64,000 nucleotides of DNA from Thauera sp. (GCA_024235615.1 JACKMB010000006.1:62001-126000), one strand, 5' to 3'. Numbered from the stretch's first letter, positions 8,896 to 21,649 are shown. The notes: generated by a model not told the origin, from the letters alone. Translations and numbers: made by a program.

Positions 8896-10047
8896 TCAGG
8901 AGATTTCCCGCGCGCTCAGCGTGTAGCTGAAGGCGTCGGGGTCGAGGCTGTCGAAGCGCTGGCCGGCAAGCTCGCCCTGGGGGTACATCAGGAAGGGGAT
9001 CTCCTTGCCGGTGCTGTTGGGCAGGCGCAGGTCGTGGGCGTCGTTGTAGGCCAGCCAGTTCATCTCCCAGGCGCCGAAGAGCTGCCTGCGCACCGCGGCG
9101 ACCTTGGGATCGACCATGGAGAGCTTGCCCGGGGGCTCCTCGAGCACGACCTTGCGCACGTCCGCCGGGTCCACCGGCACCCAGCCGAAGCGCTCCAGGA
9201 ACACCTCGGCGCGGCAGTGCTGGGCCTTGGACACGTTGCCGCTCTTGCCCAGGCTCTTGTAGCCGAAGCGGGAGTCGGCGACGCGGATGCCGTAGACGTC
9301 GCGCGCCGGCAGCCCGGCCGCGCGCGCGAGGCCGACGAAGAGGGCGTTGAGGTCGGCGCACTTGCCCGAGAGGTTGCCGGTCTCCAGCATGCTGCGGATG
9401 TCGCCGATGCCGCAGCCGCGCACCTTGGGCTCGCGGAAGGTGTTGTCCACGATCCAGTCGTAGATCGCGCGCGCCTTGTCCTCGTCGCCCTTCGCGCCCT
9501 GGACGATGTCGCGTGCGGTGTCGCGCACGATGCCGTCGGTGGGCAGCAGCGCGGTGGGGCGCAGATAGAGCATGCGCTCGGCGCGCGTCAGCCGCTGGGG
9601 TTCTGCGCTGGGCTGGGTGAAGTCGGTGGCGCGGTCGCGGGTGGCGAAGCGGCTGAGGATCTCGAGCTGGGGCTGGGCGACGCCCGGCGCCCACTCGGCA
9701 TAGACCATCTCCGCGCCGGAGCGGTCGCGCACGCGCTCCATGAGCTCGGCATTGCCCTGCCAGAGGCTGCCCATCGGGCGCTGCCAGGCGGTCTCGTGCA
9801 TCGCCGGCAGCGGGACCCACACGCGCAGCGGGCCGTCGCCGGGCAGCGGCTCGATGCGGCTGACGAGCTCGAAGCGGCGCCAGCCGGTCTCCGGCGTGGG
9901 CGCGAAGGCGGGCGGTTCGGCGAGCGGGGTGGGGGTGGCGAGCGGCGCGGTGACCGCGGCCGAGGCCGGTTGCCGGGCACGCGCGAGCGCAGGCAGCGCG
10001 AGGCCGGCCGCGAGGCTGCCGGCGCGCAGGAAGTTGCGGCGGTTCAT
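8896..10047 (-). CDS. Tat-exported transglutaminase-like domain protein
   Basis: A 383-residue protein. The N-terminus MNRRNFLRAGSLAAGLALPA is a twin-arginine signal, so export in folded form is predicted. After a Pro/Ala-rich linker and a beta-rich N-terminal domain (about 50-170) comes a transglutaminase core. Its catalytic triad is visible as Cys in SGKCADLNALFVGLARAAGL, His in KAQHCRAEVFL and Asp in WVPVDPADV. Members act as periplasmic peptidases or amidases, or protein cross-linkers; the substrate is unknown. The ATG at 10047 has GGGAGAA just upstream. Upstream, in-frame sequence (to 10482) is repeat-rich intergenic DNA and is not part of the protein. Confidence 0.85.
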   Translation of the reverse strand: MNRRNFLRAGSLAAGLALPALARARQPASAAVTAPLATPTPLAEPPAFAPTPETGWRRFELVSRIEPLPGDGPLRVWVPLPAMHETAWQRPMGSLWQGNAELMERVRDRSGAEMVYAEWAPGVAQPQLEILSRFATRDRATDFTQPSAEPQRLTRAERMLYLRPTALLPTDGIVRDTARDIVQGAKGDEDKARAIYDWIVDNTFREPKVRGCGIGDIRSMLETGNLSGKCADLNALFVGLARAAGLPARDVYGIRVADSRFGYKSLGKSGNVSKAQHCRAEVFLERFGWVPVDPADVRKVVLEEPPGKLSMVDPKVAAVRRQLFGAWEMNWLAYNDAHDLRLPNSTGKEIPFLMYPQGELAGQRFDSLDPDAFSYTLSAREIS

Positions 10048-10252
10048 GAGTTCTCCCGATGAGCGAAGCCGCCCCGGTGCGGGATGCCGCCGGGGCTTGA
10101 TGTCTGGCCGTTGCCGGCGGCCGTGTGCGGGGCCTGCCCGCGGCGTGGAAGGCCGATACGAAGGATCGGCACGCTGGTCCGGCGCGCATTGTCGGCGATT
10201 GCGCGCAGCGAGTGAACCCGCGCACCGCGCTTCCAGGCCCCGAGCGCGGCCC

Positions 10253-10395
10253 TGTAGGAGCGTCGGCAGGCGCGAACGGGCGGCTGTCCATGCGCCGGCG
10301 CTCCTTTCGTCGATGGATTCGCGCCTTGCGGCGCTCCTACACGGGGTGCTGGCAGCGCTGAGACCGGTTTTTGCAGGAGCGCCGGCAGGCGTGAG
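10253..10395. repeat. Three GTAGGAGC-type interspersed repeats in a divergent spacer
   Basis: Copies lie at 10253-10277 (direct, one substitution), 10318-10341 (inverted, degenerate centre) and 10372-10395 (direct, GCAGGAGC start). They occupy the 433-base spacer 10048-10480 between the divergent transglutaminase-like and methyltransferase genes. Direct and inverted copies could fold together into a larger hairpin. No other feature is recognisable in this spacer. Confidence 0.85.
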
Positions 10396-10480
10396 CCTCG
10401 GCCCCCTGCCTGCGCCGACCTTCCCGAGTGCGGGATCTCCGCCATGGGCAGCGCCGGCGCGGGTCGATACAATGGTCCGC

Positions 10481-11206
10481 ATGAATCAGCCGATTCCCGG
10501 GACGGCGTCCTGCTGCCCGGTCTGTCTTGGCGCATCCGTGCGCCCCTTCCTGCACGCGGGCGGGCGCGACTATCTGCGCTGCGAAGCCTGCGAGGCGACC
10601 TTCCTGCACCCGGCCCAACGGCCGGCGGCGGATGTCGAGTGCGCCGAATACCGCCTCCACCGCAACGACCCCGGCGACCCCGGCTACCGCCGCTTCCTCG
10701 CGCGCCTGGTCGATCCGCTGCGCGCCCGCCTCGCGCCCGCGGCGCAGGGGCTGGACTACGGCTGCGGCCCGGGACCGGCGCTGGCCGCGATGCTGCGCGA
10801 GGCCGGCCATCCGATGCGGGTGTGGGATCCCTTCTTCGCCCCCGATCCCGACGCACTCGCGCGCCGCTACGACTTCGTCACCTGCACCGAGGTGGTGGAG
10901 CACTTCCACGCCCCCGCGGCCGAGTTCGCCCGCCTCGACGGCCTGTTGCGCCCGGGCGGCTGGCTCGGCATCACCACCTGCCTGCAGACCGAGGACGCGC
11001 GCTTCGCCGCCTGGCACTACCGGCGCGACCCCACCCACGTGGTGTTCTACCGCGCGGCCACCTTCCGGGCGATCGCCGCCCGCTTCGGCTGGCGCTGCGA
11101 GCTGCCGGCAAAGGACGTGGTGCTGATGCACAAGCCCGCGCCGCCGGTGGCCGCAGCGACTGCCGCTTCTTCCCCTCCCCCCAACCCCGACCGGGAGTCC
11201 CCATGA
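10481..11206 (+). CDS. Class I SAM-dependent methyltransferase with N-terminal zinc ribbon
   Basis: A 241-residue protein. The N-terminal region has two Cys pairs (CCPVCLGA and LRCEACEATFLHP), a putative zinc ribbon. A Methyltransf_23-type Rossmann domain follows, with the SAM motif GLDYGCGPGPALAAML, a VWDPFF acidic-loop equivalent and the post-motif region LLRPGGWLGITTCL. A Pro/Ala-rich tail ends it. The substrate is unknown; zinc-ribbon methyltransferases of this type are often linked to cell-surface sugar or tRNA-like substrates. Start at ATG 10481 (alternative ATG 10472). Its stop overlaps the next start as ATGA, implying translational coupling with the enoyl-CoA hydratase. Confidence 0.82.
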   Translation: MNQPIPGTASCCPVCLGASVRPFLHAGGRDYLRCEACEATFLHPAQRPAADVECAEYRLHRNDPGDPGYRRFLARLVDPLRARLAPAAQGLDYGCGPGPALAAMLREAGHPMRVWDPFFAPDPDALARRYDFVTCTEVVEHFHAPAAEFARLDGLLRPGGWLGITTCLQTEDARFAAWHYRRDPTHVVFYRAATFRAIAARFGWRCELPAKDVVLMHKPAPPVAAATAASSPPPNPDRESP

Positions 11207-11985
11207 GCTACGAAACCCTCCTCTACGACCTCTCCGACGGCATTGCCGAGATCCGTCTCAACCGCCCGCAGCGCCTCAACGCGGTCACGCAGCAGCTCTA
11301 CGACGAACTGAACGACGCGCTCGGCCGCGCCGAGGCCGCGCGCGAGGCGCGCGTGGTGCTGCTGACCGGCGAGGGCCGCGCCTTCTGCGTCGGTGCCGAC
11401 CTCAAGGAGCACAAGGTCGGGCGCACCGCCTTCGACCGCCGCCAGTACCTCAAGGGCGAGCAGGACGTGTGCCGCCGCCTGATCGATCTCCAGAAGCCAG
11501 TGGTCGCCGCGGTCAACGGCTATGCGCTCGGCGCCGGCGCCGAGATGGCGCTCGCCTCCGACTTCCTGCTGATGGCCGAAGGCGCGCAGCTCGGCCTGCC
11601 GGAGATCTCGATCGGCAACTTCCTCGGCGGCGGCGTGACCTGGCTGCTGCCGCGCCTGGTGGGGCTGGCGAAAGCGCGCGAGCTGGTCTTCCTCGGCGAA
11701 CGCGTCGGCGGCGAGGAGGCGGTGCGCATCGGGCTGGCGAACCGGGTGTTCGCGGACGCGGGCTTCCTCGACGAGGCGCGCGCCTTCGCGCGCAGGATCG
11801 CGGCCAAGGCGCCGTTCTCGATGGAGCTCGCCAAGCGCCAGCTCAACCTCTCGGCCGAGCGCACGCTCGACGCCTGCCTCACCGCCGAGCTCGAGGGCAT
11901 GATGTTCGTCGGCACCACGCGCGACTGGCAGGAGGGCGTGGATGCCTTCGCCGAGAAGCGCGCGCCGGTGTTCAAGGGGGAATGA
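11203..11985 (+). CDS. Enoyl-CoA hydratase/isomerase family protein
   Basis: A 260-residue crotonase-fold enzyme. The oxyanion-hole segment GRAFCVGADLKEHK and the second oxyanion loop NGYALGAGAEMALASDF are present. Both catalytic glutamates of true hydratases are conserved (GAGAEM and LGLPEISIGNF). The start codon overlaps the methyltransferase stop (ATGA), with GGGAG eleven bases upstream. One base separates its stop from the NDP-forming acyl-CoA ligase. This hydratase-ligase pair resembles the ferB-ferA arrangement of Sphingobium SYK-6, so a hydroxycinnamoyl-CoA hydratase/lyase role is a reasonable inference, but generic beta-oxidation is equally allowed by the sequence. Confidence 0.88.
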   Translation: MSYETLLYDLSDGIAEIRLNRPQRLNAVTQQLYDELNDALGRAEAAREARVVLLTGEGRAFCVGADLKEHKVGRTAFDRRQYLKGEQDVCRRLIDLQKPVVAAVNGYALGAGAEMALASDFLLMAEGAQLGLPEISIGNFLGGGVTWLLPRLVGLAKARELVFLGERVGGEEAVRIGLANRVFADAGFLDEARAFARRIAAKAPFSMELAKRQLNLSAERTLDACLTAELEGMMFVGTTRDWQEGVDAFAEKRAPVFKGE

Positions 11986-11986
11986 C

Positions 11987-14173
11987 ATGAGCGAGAACCC
12001 GAGCCCCGTGCCCTGCAGCCCGGCGCGCCGCAGCCCGCTGCACGACTTCCTCGCCCCCGCCTCGATCGCGATCGTGGGCGCCTCGGCCGATCCCACCAAG
12101 CGCGGCTACAAGGCCATGGTCGGCCTCATCAAGGGCGACTACCGCGGGCGCATCTACCCGATCAACCCCAAGGTGCCCGAGATCCTCGGCGTGCCGACCT
12201 GCGCCACGCTCGACGACGTTCCCGGGCCGATCGACCTGGCGCTGATCTGCACCCCGGCGAAGACCCTGCCCGGGCTGCTCGAGGAGTGCGGGCGCAAGGG
12301 CGTCAAGGGCGCGGTGATCCTCGCCAGCGGCTTCCGCGAGACCGGGCCGGAGGGCGCCAGGCTCGAGCAGCAGGTGCTGGACGCGGCGCGTGCGGGCGGC
12401 GTGCGCATCATCGGCCCCAACACCTCGGGCATGTTCAACCTGCACCACAAGGTCAACCTGCTCGACCTGCGCAACGCCCGGCCGGGCGACATCGGCTTCA
12501 TCTCGCAGTCGGGCAACATGCTGCTGGCGCTGGTGCTGGAGGCCGAGCACAACGGCCACGTGGGCTTCTCGACCTACGTCGGTCCGGGCAACCAGACCGA
12601 CGTCGGCTTCAACGACTACCTGCGCTACCTCGGCGAGGACGAGCACACCCGCGTGGCCACGCTGTACGTGGAGGGCTTCCGCGACGGCCAGCGCTTCCTC
12701 GAGGCGGCGCGCGAGATCACCCCGGTGAAGCCGGTGGTGGTGTACAAGTCGGGCGCCACCGAGCTCGGCAAGAAGGCCGCCAGCTCCCACACCGGCGCGC
12801 TCGCCGGCAGCTACGCGATGACGGTGGACCTGCTGCGCCAGGTCGGCGTGAGCGTGGTGCATCACTCCGACGAGATCCTGCCGGTGGCCGAGGGCCTGGC
12901 GCTGATGCAGCAGGCGCGCGGCCGGCGCGTGGCGGTGATCGCCGACGGCGGCGGCCAGGCCACGATCACCTCCGACCGCCTGTCGGAGTCCGGCCTGGAA
13001 CTCGCCGAGCTGTCGGAGGCCACGCGCAAGCGCCTGGCGGCGATCCTGTTCGCGCAGGCGTCGCTGGCGAATCCGGTGGACGTGGCCGGCAGCTCGGACG
13101 CCGACCCCGAGGTGCTGGCGCGCTGCGTCGAGATCGTCGCCGACGACGACAACGTCGATGCGGTCTTCCTCGTCGGCATGTTCGGCGGCTACCACACCCG
13201 CTTCGCCGAGTCCCTGCTCGGCGGCGAGATGCGCGCGGCCGAGGCGATGATCGAGCTCGCGCGCGCCAGCGCCAAACCGCTGGTGGTCTATAGCCTCTAC
13301 GCCCCGGTCAAGCCGCCCGCGCTGCGCCGCCTGCACGAGGCCGGGCTGCCGGTGTATGCGTCGATCGAGCAGGCGGTGAAGGTGCTGCAGGCGCTCGCCG
13401 AGCGCGGCCTCTACCTGCAGGACCGCCACGGCCAGCCGCTTCAGGCCGGCGTGGCGCCCGACGAGGCGATGCAGGCGATGTTCGCGCGCGCCCAGAACGA
13501 GGGCCGCGACCTCTACGAGCACGAGGCGCGGGCGCTGCTGCGCACGCACGGCGTGGCGGTCGCGGACGAGCTCGTCGCCCACACCGCGGACGAGCTCGGC
13601 GCGGCGATCGAGCGGTTCGGCGACCAGCCGCTGGCGATGAAGGTGGTGTCGAAGGACATCCTGCACAAGTCCGACGCCGGCGGCGTGAAGCTGAACCTGG
13701 TCGGCGAGGCCGCGCTGCGCGAGGCCTACGACCAGATCATGGCGAGCTGCCGCGCCTACGACCCCGGCGCCGACCTGCGCGGCGTGCTGCTGACGCCGAT
13801 GGCGAGGAAGGGGGTGGAGGTCATCGTCGGCGTGGTTCGCGACCCCATCTTCGGGCCGGTGCTGATGTTCGGCCTCGGTGGCATCTTCGTCGAGATTCTC
13901 GAGGACGTCGCCTTCCGTGCCATCCCGCTGTCGCGGCGCGACGCCGAGACCATGGTCGACCAGCTCAAGGCGCGCAAGGTCCTCGCCGGCGTGCGCGGCG
14001 AGCCCCCGGTGGACAAGGCCGCGCTGGTCGAGCTGCTGCTGAAGGTGTCGAGCATCGTCAGCGCCTATCCGCAGTTGTCGGAGTTGGACCTCAACCCGGT
14101 GATCGCCTACGCCGACGGGTATGCGGTGGTCGATGCACGCATCATCGCCAACCGCGCGGTGGCCAGCAGCTGA
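11987..14173 (+). CDS. NDP-forming acyl-CoA ligase (acetate--CoA ligase family, fused alpha-beta)
   Basis: A 728-residue enzyme. Domain order is CoA-binding Rossmann (about 20-150, PASIAIVGASADPTKRGYK), succinyl-CoA-ligase-like domains (about 160-470, containing FISQSGNMLLALVLEAE and SSHTGALAGSY), then an ATP-grasp domain (about 500-725, with AMKVVSKDILHKSDAGGV and PVLMFGLGGIFVEILEDV). It makes an acyl-CoA from acid, CoA and ATP with ADP release. Fusion of alpha and beta subunits is usual in proteobacteria. FerA (feruloyl-CoA synthetase) belongs to this superfamily, and the adjacent hydratase and aromatic-acid transporters make an aromatic or phenylpropanoid acid the likely substrate. Acetate or propionate remains possible. 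Confidence 0.88.
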   Translation: MSENPSPVPCSPARRSPLHDFLAPASIAIVGASADPTKRGYKAMVGLIKGDYRGRIYPINPKVPEILGVPTCATLDDVPGPIDLALICTPAKTLPGLLEECGRKGVKGAVILASGFRETGPEGARLEQQVLDAARAGGVRIIGPNTSGMFNLHHKVNLLDLRNARPGDIGFISQSGNMLLALVLEAEHNGHVGFSTYVGPGNQTDVGFNDYLRYLGEDEHTRVATLYVEGFRDGQRFLEAAREITPVKPVVVYKSGATELGKKAASSHTGALAGSYAMTVDLLRQVGVSVVHHSDEILPVAEGLALMQQARGRRVAVIADGGGQATITSDRLSESGLELAELSEATRKRLAAILFAQASLANPVDVAGSSDADPEVLARCVEIVADDDNVDAVFLVGMFGGYHTRFAESLLGGEMRAAEAMIELARASAKPLVVYSLYAPVKPPALRRLHEAGLPVYASIEQAVKVLQALAERGLYLQDRHGQPLQAGVAPDEAMQAMFARAQNEGRDLYEHEARALLRTHGVAVADELVAHTADELGAAIERFGDQPLAMKVVSKDILHKSDAGGVKLNLVGEAALREAYDQIMASCRAYDPGADLRGVLLTPMARKGVEVIVGVVRDPIFGPVLMFGLGGIFVEILEDVAFRAIPLSRRDAETMVDQLKARKVLAGVRGEPPVDKAALVELLLKVSSIVSAYPQLSELDLNPVIAYADGYAVVDARIIANRAVASS

Positions 14174-14310
14174 GCCTGTTTCCGGCAAGCAAGTGGAGCG
14201 ACGCGCCCCGACCCTGCGGCAAGGCAGGCGCCGGGGCCTAGTTGCGCGGCGGCGAAACGGCGAATGCCGCACCGTGCGGCTCCCGCCTCGATCCGGGGTG
14301 TGCAGGAAGT

Positions 14311-14342
14311 GGATATCGATGGTGCAGAGCCTGGATATTGAT
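14311..14342. promoter_or_regulatory. Candidate operator: direct repeat GGATATYGAT with 22-bp period
   Basis: Within the 292-base gap 14174-14465 before the first AAHS transporter, GGATATCGAT (14311-14320) and GGATATTGAT (14333-14342) are direct repeats two helical turns apart. TGCA tetramers lie at 14301 and 14323. This spacing suits a dimeric or tandemly bound activator or repressor. No clear -35/-10 pair was found, so the regulatory role is an inference from spacing and position alone. Confidence 0.3.
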
Positions 14343-14465
14343 CGGGCGGATTGCGCCATAACCTGTCGGCCTTTCACGTGACAGCGGTTGAAGTGCGTCT
14401 TGCCCTTCAGCGCTCGTCCGTTCGAGCTCCCCATCCAGCAGCACTTCCTGCAAAGAGGCACGATC

Positions 14466-16355
14466 TTGAATTCGAACGCTTCTCCAATCGAAAGCCCGGA
14501 AATGGCGCGCAAGCGGCGCAGCACCATCTTCTGGGTGATCGGCCTGGCCTTCATCGGCCTGGTCTTCGACGGCTATGACCTCGTGGTCTACGGTGCCGTC
14601 CTGCCCGGCTTCATGGGCCCGGATGCCGCCAAGTGGATCGGCGACCGCGCGCTGACACCGCAGGAAGCCGGGATGCTCGGCTCCTATGCGATGGTCGGCA
14701 TGATGCTGGGCGCGCTGGTCGCCGGCACCCTGGGCGACCTGATCGGCCGCCGCAAGGTCATGATCGCCTCGATCGCCTGGTTCTCGATCGGCATGGCGGT
14801 TTCGGCCATGACCGAATCGGTCACCGCCTTCGGTATCTGGCGCTTCATCACCGGCCTGGGCGTCGGCGCGCTCGCCGGCACCACCGGCGCGATGGCGGCC
14901 GAGTTCGCCCCGCCCGGCAAGAAGAACCTCGCCACCGCCTTCACCTACGCAGGCATTCCGCTCGGCTCGCTGCTGTCGGCCTTGCTGGCGATCTTCCTGC
15001 TGCCGGTCATCGGCTGGCGCGGCATGTTCCTGCTCGGCGCGCTGCCGCTCGTCACCCTGCTGCCGCTGGCGATCTGGAAGCTTCCCGAGTCGGTGGCCTG
15101 GCTGGCCTCGCGCGGCCGCCTGGATGAGGCGCGCAGGGTCTCCGAGCGCACGGGCGTGCCCATCCCCGAGACCGAGATCAAGCCGCAGCACAGCGCGGCG
15201 GCCCGCTCTTCCGACGAGCGTGCGGGCTGGGCGGGGCTGTTCACCGTCTATCTCGTCCCGGCCATCGTGATCGGCTTCGTGTCGGCGTTCTGCCTGCTGC
15301 TGGTCTATTCGCTCAACACCTGGCTGCCCAAGATCATGCTGCCGATCATGGGCCAGAACGGATCGCTGGCCTTGCTGCTGGTCCTCAATGCCGGCGCCAT
15401 GGTGGGCACGCTGTACGGCTCCACCCTGGCGGACAAGCACAGCCCGCAGCGCATCGTGGCGCTGGGCTTCCTGGTCGGTGCGCTCGCCATGGGGGCCATC
15501 GGCATGATCGCCTCCACGATCGATGTCCCGGCGGTCGCCAAGGCGGGCGAGGTCCAGCAACTCGCCGACGTCGGCGGGATCGTCGTCGCCCTGCTGCTGC
15601 TCACGATCGCGATCACCGGCCTGGGGACCTCGGGCACGCAGACCCTGATCTACGGCCTCGCGGCCAACTACTACCGCACCAACGTGCGCGGCGCCGGTGT
15701 CGCCTGGACGGCTGCCTTCGGCCGTATCGGCGGCATCTTCGGGCCGATCTTCGGCGCCTTCCTGGCGGTGAAGTTCGCCGGCGAGCTGCACAGCATCTTC
15801 TATGTGCTCGGTGGCATCAGCCTCATCGGCCTGGCGCTCACCCTGATCATCCCGAAGAGCAAGGCGGCGGCGGCCGTGCAGGCGGTGGCGCCGACCACGG
15901 CCCCGGCGGCGGCCGTGCCGGACGGCAAGTCCCGTCTCTACGGCACCATCATGGCCGTGGTCGATCACACCGGGAACAAGCTGACGCGCGCGCGTGTGTC
16001 CGAGTTCGTCTCGCTCACCGGCTCGAAGGTCCACCTGGTGTATCTCGCGCCGGAGCACGTCCTCTCCGCCGAGGTCGACCAGACCGACAAGACCATCGAT
16101 CCGCGCCACGTGGCGAACCTGCAGGAGTATGTGAACGAGGTGAACGCCCAGGGCGTACCGGCCGAAGGCCAGATCCTGACGTCCACCCTGTTCGGTCGTG
16201 GCAAGGCGGTGGTCGACCTGGCCGAGCAGCTTCGCTGCGACCTCATCATCCTCAACACCGAGGAGGGCGGGCAGCGTGCCAAGGCCGAGCTTGCCCAGGA
16301 AGTGGCCGGGCAGAACCCGAAGATGGCCGTGCTGATCGCGCGCTCGACGCAGTAA
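14466..16355 (+). CDS. AAHS-family aromatic acid:H+ symporter with C-terminal UspA-like domain
   Basis: A 629-residue inner-membrane protein. Residues about 20-465 form a 12-helix MFS core of the aromatic acid:H+ symporter family, with LVFDGYDLVVYGAVLPG in helix 1 (the Asp-containing substrate motif), the A-motif GDLIGRRKVM and WRGMFLLGALP. After an Ala/Pro-rich linker, about 140 soluble residues (RLYGTIMAVVDHTGNKLTRA to the end) resemble a universal-stress-protein fold with a nucleotide-site-like VDLAEQLRCDLIILNTEEGG. I chose TTG at 14466 because AAAGAGG lies seven bases before it; ATG 14502 is the alternative. Likely substrates are benzoate or hydroxybenzoate-type acids. A terminator follows. 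Confidence 0.85.
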   Translation: MNSNASPIESPEMARKRRSTIFWVIGLAFIGLVFDGYDLVVYGAVLPGFMGPDAAKWIGDRALTPQEAGMLGSYAMVGMMLGALVAGTLGDLIGRRKVMIASIAWFSIGMAVSAMTESVTAFGIWRFITGLGVGALAGTTGAMAAEFAPPGKKNLATAFTYAGIPLGSLLSALLAIFLLPVIGWRGMFLLGALPLVTLLPLAIWKLPESVAWLASRGRLDEARRVSERTGVPIPETEIKPQHSAAARSSDERAGWAGLFTVYLVPAIVIGFVSAFCLLLVYSLNTWLPKIMLPIMGQNGSLALLLVLNAGAMVGTLYGSTLADKHSPQRIVALGFLVGALAMGAIGMIASTIDVPAVAKAGEVQQLADVGGIVVALLLLTIAITGLGTSGTQTLIYGLAANYYRTNVRGAGVAWTAAFGRIGGIFGPIFGAFLAVKFAGELHSIFYVLGGISLIGLALTLIIPKSKAAAAVQAVAPTTAPAAAVPDGKSRLYGTIMAVVDHTGNKLTRARVSEFVSLTGSKVHLVYLAPEHVLSAEVDQTDKTIDPRHVANLQEYVNEVNAQGVPAEGQILTSTLFGRGKAVVDLAEQLRCDLIILNTEEGGQRAKAELAQEVAGQNPKMAVLIARSTQ

Positions 16356-16384
16356 GACGCCGCAGCATCACGACGACCGCCCCG

Positions 16385-16412
16385 ACCGCCCCGGTTCGGG
16401 GCGGTTTCTTTT
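16385..16412 (+). terminator. Rho-independent terminator after the first AAHS gene
   Basis: A perfect 8-bp stem (ACCGCCCC / GGGGCGGT) with a 5-base loop is followed by TTCTTTT. It lies 30 bases after the stop of the AAHS-UspA gene, so the next transporter needs its own promoter. Confidence 0.9.
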
Positions 16413-16507
16413 GTGCACGGGCGCCGCGCCTTGCTGCAAGCGGGCGCTGGCAGAGCGGAAGTCGTGCGTGGAAGCCATCGTGCCTTGGCCGGACAGAGAA
16501 GAAGTTT

Positions 16508-16563
16508 ATGCACTATTGTGCATTTAATGTGTGTTCATGCCGCAATTGATGAGATATAGTGCA
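16508..16563. promoter_or_regulatory. Promoter/operator with TGCA-N6-TGCA palindrome before the second AAHS gene
   Basis: In a conspicuously AT-rich patch of the 368-base spacer 16356-16723, ATGCAC-TATT-GTGCAT (16508-16523) is a perfect inverted repeat that also reads TGCA-N6-TGCA. A third TGCA (16560-16563) overlaps the end of a good -10 hexamer, TATAGT (16555-16560). TGCA direct repeats inside longer palindromes are the reported operators of BzdR/BoxR, the benzoyl-CoA-responsive repressors of Azoarcus. The position over a promoter fits repression relieved by an aromatic-CoA. That regulator is not in this window. Confidence 0.55.
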
Positions 16564-16623
16564 CTTTCAGGTGCCTCGATGGCAGGTGCCTGCGCTATTG
16601 CGGCGCACGAGCAAGGTTCCTGA

Positions 16624-20735
<4,112 letters not shown>

Positions 20736-20811
20736 GGCTCGTCCATCGTTCTGCGCGCCGCCTTCCCGATACGGGCGCGCCCCCTTCCTTAGCCGACTCG
20801 TGGAGCAACCC

Positions 20812-21624
20812 ATGACCGCAGCCTCCAGCCCCTCCTTCCCGACCACCCCGCCCGCCACCGAGCCGGCGCTGCGCCTGATGCCGATGCCGGCCGACCTCAA
20901 CTCCGCGGGCGATGTGTTCGGCGGCTGGGTAATGGCGATGGTCGACATCGCCGGCGCCCTGCCCGCGATCCGGCGTGCGCGCTCGCACGTGGTCACGATG
21001 GCGGTCAATTCCTTCGTCTTCAGGCAGCCGATCTCGGTGGGCGACGTGGTCAGCTTCCACGCCGACGTGGTCGCCGTGGGCAAGTCCTCGATCACCGTCG
21101 ATGTGCATGTGTTCGCCGAGCGCCACCCGGCGGACCCCGTGGTGGTCAAGGTGACCGAGGCGCGCATGACCTACGTCGCGGTCGATCGCGAGGGCTGCAA
21201 GCGCGTGGTGGGTCCGGAGAGCACCTCGCCCCCCGGCGGCGAGCGCCCGCCCGCGGACAAGGAGCTCGTGCTGCGGGTGGTGCCGATGCCGGCCGACCTC
21301 AACCCCTCGGGCGACGTGTTCGGCGGCTGGATCATGTCGATGGTGGACATCGCCGGCGCGGTGCCGGCGATCCGCGTCGCGCGCTCCAAGGTCGCCACCG
21401 TGGCGGTGGACTCCTTCGTCTTCAAGCAGCCGGTGTCGACGGGCGACATCGTCAGCTTCCACGCCGAGGTGGTGCGCGTGGGACGCACCTCGATCACGGT
21501 CGATGTCGAAGTCTACGCCGAGCGCCACCCGGAGAGCCCGGTGGTGGTGAAGGTGACCGAGGCGCGCCTGACCTATGTCGCGGTCGATGAATTCCGCGCC
21601 AAGCGCACGATCGGGGCGGGCTGA
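20812..21624 (+). CDS. Double-hotdog acyl-CoA thioesterase (tandem YciA-like domains)
   Basis: A 270-residue protein made of two hotdog domains (about 15-125 and 150-262) that are close copies of each other. Each carries the same motifs: PMPADLN(S/P)(A/S)GDVFGGW, MVDIAGA(L/V)PAIR, VNSFVF or VDSFVF, and SITVDV.V(F/Y)AERHP. The catalytic aspartate of the YciA/BFIT-type (GD.FGGW) is present in both. Such enzymes hydrolyse acyl-CoA thioesters. Fusion makes a pseudo-dimer from one chain. The ATG at 20812 follows GGAG. Convergent with the TehA-like gene; a short hairpin (21616-21630) spans its stop codon. Confidence 0.85.
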   Translation: MTAASSPSFPTTPPATEPALRLMPMPADLNSAGDVFGGWVMAMVDIAGALPAIRRARSHVVTMAVNSFVFRQPISVGDVVSFHADVVAVGKSSITVDVHVFAERHPADPVVVKVTEARMTYVAVDREGCKRVVGPESTSPPGGERPPADKELVLRVVPMPADLNPSGDVFGGWIMSMVDIAGAVPAIRVARSKVATVAVDSFVFKQPVSTGDIVSFHAEVVRVGRTSITVDVEVYAERHPESPVVVKVTEARLTYVAVDEFRAKRTIGAG

Positions 21625-21649
21625 GCCCGCGCCGGTCGGGCCCGTCCCT

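Noticed and set aside
9740-10480. N-terminal extension of the methyltransferase by about 240 codons
   Set aside because: The frame is open but crosses the repeat-rich spacer and the antisense start of the transglutaminase gene. The methyltransferase family begins at about 10481.
11972-14554. Minus-strand frame of 860 codons
   Set aside because: Exactly antisense to the NDP-forming acyl-CoA ligase, with His/Arg/Gly-rich composition typical of antisense GC-rich DNA.
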